Positions 1 to 5,344 of a stretch of 6,770 nucleotides of DNA are shown here, one piece after another. The notes under the pieces are model-generated. The model did no database searches. It was given only the letters and a program-made list of their open reading frames with translations, and was not told where the DNA came from. The translations under genes and the position numbers were made by a program. The DNA is from Zoogloeaceae bacterium (GTDB taxonomy: Bacteria; Pseudomonadota; Gammaproteobacteria; Burkholderiales; Rhodocyclaceae), in contig JAITNI010000176.1 in NCBI GenBank assembly GCA_031290535.1, positions 1-6,770 on the forward strand. Direction: 5' to 3'. Every line of letters starts with the position of its first letter. Position 1 is the stretch's first letter.

Positions 1-115
1 TTTCTTCATCCGGGGCAAAAAACAGGACGTCCGCCTGTTCCGCCAGCATTTCCCGCTCGCAGGCGCTCAACAGGTCAAAAGGCGGGGATGACAAATCAAA
101 ACGCGGCGGGGTCAT
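1..115 (-). CDS. Probable cNMP-binding/CBS-domain (DUF294-like) protein, N-terminal fragment
   Basis: Seen: an open frame starts with ATG at 115-113 and runs off the left edge after 38 codons. It begins MTPPRFDLSSPPFDLLSACE and continues with an acidic helix and a VLFFAPDEE stretch. A GGAG ribosome binding site at 125-122 sits six bases before the ATG, so the start is well supported. Known: the pattern PPFD-L-x(n)-L-A-x(n)-V-x-FF-x-P is typical of the N-terminal cyclic-nucleotide-binding fold in proteins that continue into CBS and DUF294 nucleotidyltransferase-like domains. Genes of that kind are often found just downstream of acetate/solute symporters in betaproteobacteria. Inferred: it may sense a ligand linked to carbon or energy status and be expressed with actP, from which it is separated by 227 bases of palindromic DNA. 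A Crp/Fnr-type regulator is the main alternative. Only the first strand-helix portion is visible, so no ligand or catalytic residue can be checked. Confidence 0.6.
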   Translation of the reverse strand, partial: MTPPRFDLSSPPFDLLSACEREMLAEQADVLFFAPDEE

Positions 116-142
116 AAAACGCTCCAGAATTTTGGTGGGCTG

Positions 143-321
143 TCCCTTCTCCCCGCCGGGGAGAAGGGAACCGGCAGGCCGGATGAAGGGGAGGGTTCAG
201 TGTGCGAAACATTTTTTATCCTGAACCGCTTCCCCTCTCCCACCCCTGCCGGGGCACCCTCTCCCGCACGCGGGCGAGGGGATTGCAATGGGTTCCTTCT
301 CCCACAAGCGGGAGAAGGAAC
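143..321. repeat. Cluster of GC-rich palindromes between actP and the left-edge gene
   Basis: Four inverted repeats lie in this short gap. (a) 143-169 is a perfect palindrome around position 156 with arms TCCCTTCTCCCCG / CGGGGAGAAGGGA. (b) 194-200 GGTTCAG pairs with 221-227 CTGAACC around a 20-base loop. (c) 257-267 pairs with 270-280 with one mismatch (CCCTCTCCCGC / GCGGGCGAGGG). (d) 292-303 pairs perfectly with 310-321 (GTTCCTTCTCCC / GGGAGAAGGAAC). Known: CTCTCCC...GGGAGAG palindromes of this kind occur as dispersed intergenic repeats in many proteobacteria. Hairpin (d) lies 21 bases past the actP stop. It has no T-run on the minus strand, so it resembles an mRNA-stabilising or attenuating REP-like element more than an intrinsic terminator. 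Apart from the ribosome binding site of the left-edge gene, I see nothing else in 116-342. Confidence 0.7.
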
Positions 322-342
322 AGCGGAAACAGAAAAACCCGC

Positions 343-2070
343 TTACGTCTGTTGCATCACTGGCGGGGCTTCCGGCTCCTGGCTCAGGCTGTGGGAAGTC
401 GCTTTGGCCGCGCCAATGCCGGTTTCCGAACGCACGGTTTGTTCGTCAAACCCGGCGCGGTCGGATTCAGCCTGCTTGCTGCGGTCGAGGAGCGAGATCA
501 GCCAGATGCTGATAAAACCGATCGGCATCGAAAAAATCGCGGGCGACGCATACGGGAACGGCGCGCTGCCTGCCGGGTTGCCCAGGGTATCCACCCACAC
601 CGGCGCGGACAGAATCGTCATGAGGAGCGCCGAGAGCAGACCCGCGAAACCGCCCAGATACGCGCCTCGCGTCGTACAGTTCTTCCACAGGATCGAGAGC
701 AGCAGCGCCGGGAAATTGGCCGAGGCGGCGATGGCAAACGCCAGCGACACCATGAAGGCAACATTCTGCTGTTCAAACGCGATGCCCAGCACAATCGCCA
801 GAATCCCCAGTCCGATCGTGGTCAGGCGCGAAACGCGCAATTCCTCGCGTGAGCTGGCCTTGCCCTTCTTGATGACTGTCGCGTAGATGTCGTGCGACAC
901 CGCCGAAGCGCCCGAGAGCGCCAGACCGGACACCACCGCCAGAATGGTGGCAAAGGCCACCGCCGACATGAAGCCCAGGAAGATATTGCCGCCCACGGCA
1001 TTGGCCAGATGCACGGCGGCCATGTTGATGCCGCCCAGCAGATTGCCGTCCGCATCCAGAAACGCCGGATTTTTGCTGACGAAAATGATCGCCCCGAAGC
1101 CGATGATGAAGGTCAGGAGATAAAAATATCCCGTCCAGGTCGTCGCCCAGAACACGCTTTTGCGCGCCTCTCTGGCATCCGGCACGGTGAAGAAACGCAT
1201 CAGGATATGCGGTAGTCCCGCCGTGCCGAACATCAGCGCCATCCCGAAGGAAATGCCGGAAATCGGGTCTTTGATAAACCCGCCCGGCCCCATGATCGAG
1301 ACGTCCCCCTTGATGGCGACCGCTTCACTGAACAGTTTTTCGACGTTGAAGCCATGCACCATCATCACCATGAAGGCCATGAAGGTCGCGCCGCCCAACA
1401 GCAGAGCCGCCTTGGAGATTTGCACCCAGGTGGTCGCCGTCATGCCGCCGAACAGCACGTAGGCCATCATCAGGATGCCGACAATCACCACCGCATAGGT
1501 GTAATCCAGCCCGAACAGGAGCTTGATGAGCTGCCCCGCGCCCACCATTTGCGCGATCAGGTAAAAAGCCACCACCACCAGCGTGCCGGAAGCGGCAAAG
1601 ATACGCACCGGCTCCTGTTTGAAGCGGTAGGCGACCACATCGGCAAAGGTAAAGCGCCCCAGATTCCGCAGACGCTCTGCCAGGATGAAGGTCAGGAAGG
1701 GCCAGCCGACCAGAAAGCCGATTGAATAGATCAGGCCATCAAAGCCGGTCATCATCACCGCCGCCGAAATACCCAGAAACGACGCGGCGGACATGTAATC
1801 CCCCGCAATCGCCAGACCATTCTGGAAGCCGGTAATGCCGCCGCCCGCCGTGTAAAAATCAGAGACAGAGCGTGTACGTCCGGCAGCCCACTTGGTAATC
1901 CAGAGGGTCAGCCCCACAAACAGCCCGAACATGAGGATGGCCGTCCAGTTGACCGGCTGCTTTTGCGTCTCGCCAATCCCCCCGGCGGCGAAAGCGACCG
2001 GCGCAGCCGCCGCCAGCATGATGAAGGCCAGCGGGCGAAAAAGACCGGCAAAGAAGGTTTTTTGATTCAT
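343..2070 (-). CDS. actP: Acetate/cation symporter ActP (SSS family)
   Basis: ActP is an inner-membrane sodium:solute symporter that takes up acetate and some other short carboxylates. The 575-residue product aligns from memory almost end to end with E. coli ActP (549 residues). Shared stretches include [20 protein letters not shown] at 81-100, AERLRNLGR at about 131-139 and [15 protein letters not shown] at 282-296, as well as [13 protein letters not shown] and the RSETGIGA tail. Residues 1-29 form a signal-peptide-like hydrophobic segment ending AFAA, as in the E. coli protein, and about 13 further membrane segments follow. The C-terminus carries roughly 18 extra polar residues ending QQT. 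The start is firm: ATG at 2070 overlaps the yjcH stop in an ATGA motif, and a strong AAGGAGGT ribosome binding site precedes it within the end of yjcH. This arrangement implies translational coupling. No internal break is seen. Confidence 0.97.
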   Translation of the reverse strand: MNQKTFFAGLFRPLAFIMLAAAAPVAFAAGGIGETQKQPVNWTAILMFGLFVGLTLWITKWAAGRTRSVSDFYTAGGGITGFQNGLAIAGDYMSAASFLGISAAVMMTGFDGLIYSIGFLVGWPFLTFILAERLRNLGRFTFADVVAYRFKQEPVRIFAASGTLVVVAFYLIAQMVGAGQLIKLLFGLDYTYAVVIVGILMMAYVLFGGMTATTWVQISKAALLLGGATFMAFMVMMVHGFNVEKLFSEAVAIKGDVSIMGPGGFIKDPISGISFGMALMFGTAGLPHILMRFFTVPDAREARKSVFWATTWTGYFYLLTFIIGFGAIIFVSKNPAFLDADGNLLGGINMAAVHLANAVGGNIFLGFMSAVAFATILAVVSGLALSGASAVSHDIYATVIKKGKASSREELRVSRLTTIGLGILAIVLGIAFEQQNVAFMVSLAFAIAASANFPALLLSILWKNCTTRGAYLGGFAGLLSALLMTILSAPVWVDTLGNPAGSAPFPYASPAIFSMPIGFISIWLISLLDRSKQAESDRAGFDEQTVRSETGIGAAKATSHSLSQEPEAPPVMQQT

Positions 2071-2384
2071 GATTTCACCTCCTTCGCCAGCACTCCGGCA
2101 ATGACGGCGTCAAATTTATGGTTTGAGCGGCGCACGTAAATCCCCGTCATCACAACCGAAAGAAAAATGAGGCCGAAGCCGACGGGAATCCCCCAACTGG
2201 TCACCATGCCCCCGGAAATCGGGGTCGCAAGCAGGGGTTTGTCAAAAGCGATGATGAGGGTAAAGCCGTAATAGGCAATGCAAAGCAGCACCGTCAGCGC
2301 CCATCCGAACCTGCTGCGTTCCCGGACAACGGACTGATATTGCGGGTTTGCCATGATGCGCTGTGTCAGCGTCTGTTGTGTCAT
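2067..2384 (-). CDS. yjcH: DUF485 membrane protein YjcH, partner of ActP
   Basis: This small inner-membrane protein of 105 residues belongs to the DUF485 (YjcH) family, whose members are about 100 residues long and are almost always encoded directly upstream of actP. Its exact role is unsettled; an accessory role in symport is inferred from this linkage. Two hydrophobic segments are visible: about residues 27-47 ([20 protein letters not shown]) and 65-83 ([19 protein letters not shown]). They are followed by the basic [10 protein letters not shown] segment, which corresponds to GIYIWRANGEFD in E. coli. The N-terminus with its LxxRIxxNPxYQxVVRERxRF pattern is also family-like. The ATG at 2384 has an AAGGAG site at 2397-2392 with a seven-base spacer. 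The stop overlaps the actP start by four bases, so the pair is one transcriptional and translational unit. Confidence 0.95.
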   Translation of the reverse strand: MTQQTLTQRIMANPQYQSVVRERSRFGWALTVLLCIAYYGFTLIIAFDKPLLATPISGGMVTSWGIPVGFGLIFLSVVMTGIYVRRSNHKFDAVIAGVLAKEVKS

Positions 2385-2410
2385 GGGGAGTCTCCTTGGG
2401 GTTAAAAATC

Positions 2411-2427
2411 ATGCCCACAGCAATCCA
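2411..2427 (-). promoter_or_regulatory. Possible sigma-54-type promoter for yjcH-actP
   Basis: On the minus strand, TGG at 2427-2425 and GCA at 2414-2412 reproduce the invariant GG and GC dinucleotides of a -24/-12 promoter at the correct ten-base separation (TGGATTG-N4-GGGCA against TGGCACG-N4-TTGCW). The predicted start would be near 2401, just upstream of the yjcH ribosome binding site. The remaining positions match poorly, and no convincing sigma-70 pair is visible in this gap. This could be a chance match. Confidence 0.22.
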
Positions 2428-2431
2428 GCGG

Positions 2432-2477
2432 CTGACGGGTTATTTTATTCCAACGAGATTTTTATCGCCCCCGTCAG
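2432..2477. promoter_or_regulatory. Inverted repeat CTGACGGG / CCCGTCAG upstream of yjcH-actP
   Basis: Perfect eight-base arms lie at 2432-2439 and 2470-2477, separated by a 30-base AT-rich spacer that contains TTTTATTCC and GATTTTTATC. The core TGACGG recurs at 2522-2527 and 2542-2547, giving four copies (one inverted) in about 115 bases of noncoding DNA. The position, 50-90 bases upstream of the yjcH start, suits a regulator-binding site for the acetate-uptake operon. No known regulator motif is recognised. Confidence 0.3.
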
Positions 2478-2563
2478 GCTGCGGACGATTTGAGACTAAC
2501 ATACGCTTTGCGTCCCCAAAGTGACGGCGTGAGCGCCCCCCTGACGGCGCGTAACGGGTTCCC

Positions 2564-3916
2564 TCATTCCCCCGGCAGGTCGATGCCTTTCAGTTTGCGA
2601 TACAGGTCGACGGCATAGGAATCCGTCATGCCGGTGACAAAATCCGTGACGCGCAGGAGGCGCAGATAGGGGTTGCGGTCGGGTTGCCCCTGCGCGCCCA
2701 GGAATTGCGCGGGCAGGAGTTTGAGCAACATGCGTTCACGGGTGGTCATCGGGCGCATTCCCGCCCCCGCTTCCACCGCCGCAACAAACAGGGAGAGCAG
2801 GCCGCCCAGCACTTCAAACCCGGCAGTCTCGATTTCCAGCGCCGGACGGGCGACGTAAATCTGTTCCGCCGCCACCTGTTTGACCGCCTGCAAGGGCGTG
2901 GCGACCGGGGACGCGCCGAGCAGGTCGCCGTCGAAATCGCCGCACAAAATGGCCGCCTCGTTTTCCAGAAACACCGCCGCCGCGCCTTCCAGCAGGCGGC
3001 CAATGGCCTTCGCCCGCAGATATTCGATCCGCTCCTTCGGTTCGGACATGCGCGCGAGCTTGCCCTCATTGACGCTGTTGCCCGCCAGATCGGCCAGCAG
3101 CAATTCCGCGTCCTCTACCCGCACAAAACCCAGGCGGGAAGCGTCTTCCAAATCCACAATCAGATAGCAGGTATCGTCCGCCACTTCCACCAGAAAGGCC
3201 AGCGGATGCCGATGCCAGGCCTTGCCCGGCAGACGTTCCGGCAGACCGGTGGAACGCGCCACCCGCCCGAAGGCGGGGGCGTCTTCCTGAAAAAAGCCGA
3301 ATTTCTTGCCGCTGTTGCCGGAGAGCGGCGTTTCCAGCCAGGAGGCGCGGGGATATTTGGTAAAAGTCGCCAGCACCGCGCTGGTCAGTTGCAGGCCGGG
3401 ATTGTTCGGGCTTTGCAGGCGGGTAAGAATGCGAAAGCCCTGCGCGTTGCCCTCGAAACGCTCAAAATCGGCGCGTTGGGCGGGCGTGAATTCATAGGCG
3501 TCGAAGAGACCAGAGGCCTTGAACCATTCCCGGATGGCATCCTCCCCGGCGTGACCAAACGGCGGATTGCCGATGTCGTGCGCCAGACAGGCCGCCGCGA
3601 CAATCGCGCCGAAATCCGCCGTTTCCACGCCAGCAAGCCGATGCCGGTCGATAATCTCCCGCCCCACCACCGCCCCAAGCGAGCGCCCGACGCAACTGGC
3701 TTCCAGACTGTGCGTCAGCCGGGTTCGCACGTAATCGCTGCGCGAGAGCGGAAAAACCTGCGTCTTGTCCTTCAGCCGCCGAAAGGCGGACGTAAAGACA
3801 ATGCGGTCGTAATCCTGCTGGAAGGCGGTGCGCTCCGGCGCATTGGGCGCGGAACCCGCCCCCAGGCGTTCAGCGGAAAGAAGCTGTTCCCAGCGCGGGC
3901 GTAAATTTGTGGTCAT
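2564..3916 (-). CDS. dgt: Deoxyguanosinetriphosphate triphosphohydrolase (dGTPase), HD superfamily
   Basis: This enzyme hydrolyses dGTP (in some relatives other dNTPs) to the nucleoside and tripolyphosphate in the cytoplasm, helping to control dNTP pools. With the start chosen here the product has 450 residues, close to the usual length of dGTPase-like proteins and shorter than E. coli Dgt (505). Seen: the N-terminal RRLKDKTQVFPL block (47-58), RTRLTHS with metal ligand H69, AHDIGNPPFGHAGEDAI (112-128) supplying H113, D114 and the probable catalytic H122 and E125, and EVADDTCYLIVDLEDA (244-259) supplying the fourth metal-ligand aspartate. All key HD residues are present. The frame stays open upstream to an ATG at 4015, but those extra 33 residues are low-complexity and end beside a dispersed repeat. 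MTTNLRPRWEQLLS at 3916 matches the family N-terminus, so it was preferred; only a weak GAG ribosome site precedes it. No T-rich terminator follows the stop. Confidence 0.93.
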   Translation of the reverse strand: MTTNLRPRWEQLLSAERLGAGSAPNAPERTAFQQDYDRIVFTSAFRRLKDKTQVFPLSRSDYVRTRLTHSLEASCVGRSLGAVVGREIIDRHRLAGVETADFGAIVAAACLAHDIGNPPFGHAGEDAIREWFKASGLFDAYEFTPAQRADFERFEGNAQGFRILTRLQSPNNPGLQLTSAVLATFTKYPRASWLETPLSGNSGKKFGFFQEDAPAFGRVARSTGLPERLPGKAWHRHPLAFLVEVADDTCYLIVDLEDASRLGFVRVEDAELLLADLAGNSVNEGKLARMSEPKERIEYLRAKAIGRLLEGAAAVFLENEAAILCGDFDGDLLGASPVATPLQAVKQVAAEQIYVARPALEIETAGFEVLGGLLSLFVAAVEAGAGMRPMTTRERMLLKLLPAQFLGAQGQPDRNPYLRLLRVTDFVTGMTDSYAVDLYRKLKGIDLPGE

Positions 3917-4011
3917 GGTGGTCGTTCTCAAATGGGCGGGGTTTTGTTTGGGACTCTCTGGGCAATTTCCACCCGTTTGGGCGGAGGGCGTTGTTGCTCC
4001 TGTTTTCGCGG

Positions 4012-4065
4012 GCAATGCCCTTCGACAGCGCTTCAGGGCGAACGGGATATTCAGGGTTCCATTGC
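4012..4065. repeat. Dispersed intergenic repeat of the GTTCG-CTGA-GTCGAAG type
   Basis: On the minus strand, 4044-4017 reads CCGTTCGCCCTGAAGCGCTG followed by TCGAAGGG. This closely resembles the widely dispersed proteobacterial repeat GTTCGnnCTGAGnnTGTCGAAGnnC, whose spurious translation gives peptides such as VRPELVEG (here VRPEALSKG). This copy carries two extra bases in the middle. An inner inverted repeat pairs 4017-4021 GCCCT with 4035-4039 AGGGC. Outer arms GCAATG (4012-4017) and CATTGC (4060-4065) bracket it and may mark its ends. It lies in the ybhB-dgt gap (3917-4135), in which I see no other clear gene or signal. Confidence 0.65.
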
Positions 4066-4135
4066 AAATTCCCCCGGTTTTTATCGCCCTTCATCATGTG
4101 CCTTTTCCTGCCGCGCGCAGAAAAACCATCACACC

Positions 4136-4762
4136 TCACCCCAACGCCGGATTCAGACTATACCGCCCGGTGATATGGGCTTCGGCCAGCACATGCCCGA
4201 CCAGCGCCTGCAATACGGCGGGGCCGGTGAAGCGGCCTTCCAGCGGCAGGCGCGGCACATCCAGCGCGTAGAGGGTAAAAATGTAGCGGTGCGGCAGTTC
4301 GTCATTCCACGGCGGACAGGGGCCGTCGTAGCCGTAATAGTCGCCGCGCATGTCGTTGTCGCTGGCGAACCATTCCGTGTAATTGTTGAGACCCCGGCGC
4401 GCGCCGTGGGGCGCTTGCGGGCCGGGTTTGCCGCGTGGCGTGACGGCGCAGGAAAATTCGCCCGCCGCGATTTCACGCAGGTCAGCGGGCAAATCCACCA
4501 GCACCCAGTGAAAAAAATCCGTGCGCGGCAAGGCGGCAGGCACGGTACGCCCCTCCTGATTCACATCGTCGCCGACACTGGGCGCGTCCGGGTCCAGGCA
4601 AATCAGGACGAAACTTTGCGTTCCTGCCGGCGCTTCGCTCCAGGCCAGATGCGGATTGCGGTTGTCGCCCAGCGCCACATGGTGCGCGGCATCCGGGACG
4701 CCAAAGGCAAACTGGCCCGGAATTTTTTGTTCCTCGACAAAACTGTTGCTGGTGAGTTTCAT
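4136..4762 (-). CDS. YbhB/YbcL family Raf kinase inhibitor-like (PEBP) protein
   Basis: This soluble protein of the phosphatidylethanolamine-binding-protein fold has no settled biochemical role in bacteria. At 208 residues it is longer than E. coli YbhB (158). The family signatures are intact: MKLTSN at the start, NPHLAWSEAPAGTQSF at 36-51, the anion-pocket motif DPDAP at 57-61, FHW at 84-86, GPCPP at 147-151 and HRYIFTLYALD at 158-168. The extra length lies mainly between DPDAP and FHW (about 62-82) and between residues 103 and 140, which include AVTPRGKPG and NNYTEWF. The ATG at 4762 is chosen because of the AAGGAG site at 4775-4770 with a seven-base spacer and the family-typical MKL start. 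The frame is open upstream to 4954, but that extension is arginine- and proline-rich and unlike the family. The gene is convergent with nothing and diverges from mfd. No signal peptide is seen, so a cytoplasmic location is inferred. Confidence 0.9.
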   Translation of the reverse strand: MKLTSNSFVEEQKIPGQFAFGVPDAAHHVALGDNRNPHLAWSEAPAGTQSFVLICLDPDAPSVGDDVNQEGRTVPAALPRTDFFHWVLVDLPADLREIAAGEFSCAVTPRGKPGPQAPHGARRGLNNYTEWFASDNDMRGDYYGYDGPCPPWNDELPHRYIFTLYALDVPRLPLEGRFTGPAVLQALVGHVLAEAHITGRYSLNPALG

Positions 4763-4769
4763 GATGCGT

Positions 4770-4775
4770 CTCCTT
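4770..4775 (-). promoter_or_regulatory. Ribosome binding site fixing the PEBP-gene start
   Basis: AAGGAG on the minus strand lies seven bases before the ATG at 4762. It decides between this start and the longer open frame that reaches 4954, for which no comparable site is evident. Confidence 0.8.
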
Positions 4776-4884
4776 ATTCTGGTGCGGCGGGAATTCCTGA
4801 ATTGTAAGGTCGTTCGGGGGCAAGCCGCAAAGGGAGGCGCACAGAATACCCAAAAAGGGCGGCGCAGCGCGCCGTAAAATTCAG

Positions 4885-4893
4885 AAAATACCA
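4885..4893 (-). promoter_or_regulatory. Possible extended -10 promoter for the PEBP gene
   Basis: The minus strand reads TGG-TATTTT, a TGn extended -10 motif with a 4-of-6 match to TATAAT. The -35 area (4913-4908, GTTAGA) is weak. Transcription would start near 4878, leaving a leader of about 116 bases before the gene. The call is tentative. Confidence 0.3.
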
Positions 4894-4944
4894 GTGAACC
4901 TGAACACTCTAACCCCAAACTCCAGCCAGACCTGCCCCGCGAGG

Positions 4945-4977
4945 GCGATGGCATGAATCACTATGCCATTGCTTTTT
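4945..4977 (+). terminator. Orphan intrinsic-terminator-like hairpin facing mfd
   Basis: GCGATGGCAT (4945-4954) pairs with ATGCCATTGC (4963-4972): ten pairs including one G-U, around an eight-base loop. Five T residues follow at 4973-4977, then GTT. This is a textbook intrinsic terminator in the plus direction. On the minus strand the hairpin is not followed by a T-run. No plus-strand gene is visible upstream, because the PEBP gene runs the other way. It might end an unannotated small RNA or antisense transcript, or be left over from a lost gene. Confidence 0.6.
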
Positions 4978-5031
4978 GTTGCCGAGCTGCTCACGTGAAC
5001 AAGACCAAGCGGTTCCAGAGGGGGCTTCCTC

Positions 5032-5282
5032 CCTGCAAAGGCCGCAGGCTGGTCTCGCGTCAGCGAGATTCGGCATAGCCGAACACAAGGGGGGATTCTT
5101 GGGGGGTTGGGGGCGTTCAGATTGTCACCGCTGCAAAACCCCTCCTGTACCTCCTCTTGTGTGCGGCTTCGCCGCATTCCGCGAAAGCGTAACCCGTCTT
5201 CGGCCTGGTCAGGGGATATCATTTGCTGCGCTACGCGCAGGAAATCTGGATCTTCATGCAATTGCCTGCCCCCTCCGCAGGC
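5032..5282. repeat. Cluster of short perfect hairpins upstream of mfd
   Basis: Six very small stem-loops occur in 251 bases: 5032-5048 (CCTGC/GCAGG, loop 7); 5053-5068 (TCTCGC/GCGAGA, loop 4); 5069-5083 (TTCGGC/GCCGAA, loop 3); 5162-5176 (TGCGGC/GCCGCA, loop TTC); 5226-5240 (CTGCGC/GCGCAG, loop TAC); and 5264-5282 (GCCTGC/GCAGGC, loop 7). The first and last share the same stem core and loop length. Open frames cross this stretch on both strands, but none has a recognisable protein or a start signal, so I treat it as noncoding. Together with the terminator and the promoter near mfd, this accounts for most of the 4763-5344 gap. Confidence 0.6.
5089..5113 (+). other. G-tract cluster
   Basis: Three long G runs, at 5089-5094 (six), 5101-5106 (six) and 5109-5113 (five), are separated by only six and two bases; a fourth run of five lies at 5020-5024. 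The plus strand might fold into a G-quadruplex, either with two-layer tetrads or by using the distant run. No such structure is demonstrated. Confidence 0.35.
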
Positions 5283-5309
5283 GTTGGTGAAGGATTTCTT
5301 GGGAATGAC

Positions 5310-5315
5310 TATAAT
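5310..5315 (+). promoter_or_regulatory. mfd: Probable mfd promoter -10 box
   Basis: TATAAT at 5310-5315 is a perfect sigma-70 -10 hexamer followed by GCGGG. The best -35 candidate is TTGGTG at 5284-5289, but its spacer of 20 bases is longer than ideal. Transcription is predicted to start near 5322, which leaves only about 22 bases before the GTG start at 5345. Confidence 0.55.
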
Positions 5316-5344
5316 GCGGGTCTTTGCTTTTGGCCTTAACTGTC

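Noticed and set aside
200..886. Long plus-strand open frames (to 228 codons) at the left
   Set aside because: They are antisense to actP, whose protein matches its family end to end; they also start inside the palindrome cluster.
1354..1725. Plus-strand frame beginning [11 protein letters not shown], histidine-rich and suggestive of a metal-binding protein
   Set aside because: It is the antisense of ActP codons (the histidines come from antisense of Met/Val-rich membrane segments) and has no support of its own.
2533..2550. GCGCC/GGCGC stem just after dgt as a terminator
   Set aside because: Only five pairs and no T-run follows on the minus strand.
2684..3904. 406-codon plus-strand open frame
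   Set aside because: It lies wholly antisense to dgt, has Arg/Gln/Gly-rich shadow composition, and dgt retains every HD-domain key residue.
3917..4015. N-terminal extension of dgt to an ATG at 4015
   Set aside because: The extra 33 residues match nothing in the family, and the conserved start MTTNLRPRWEQLL is at 3916.
3870..4139. 89-codon minus-strand frame containing VRPEALSKG
   Set aside because: This peptide is the known spurious translation of a dispersed DNA repeat; the frame also overlaps the start of dgt.
4763..4954. N-terminal extension of the PEBP gene to 4954
   Set aside because: Arg/Pro-rich and not family-like, whereas an ideal AAGGAG site precedes the ATG at 4762.
5180..5189. 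CGC-GAAA-GCG tetraloop hairpin
   Set aside because: A three-pair stem is too short to support as a structure by itself.
5205..5230. GGTCAGG followed by a G-rich stretch, briefly considered as a 4.5S SRP RNA core
   Set aside because: The essential GGAAGGAAGCAGC-type loop and the long flanking stem are absent.
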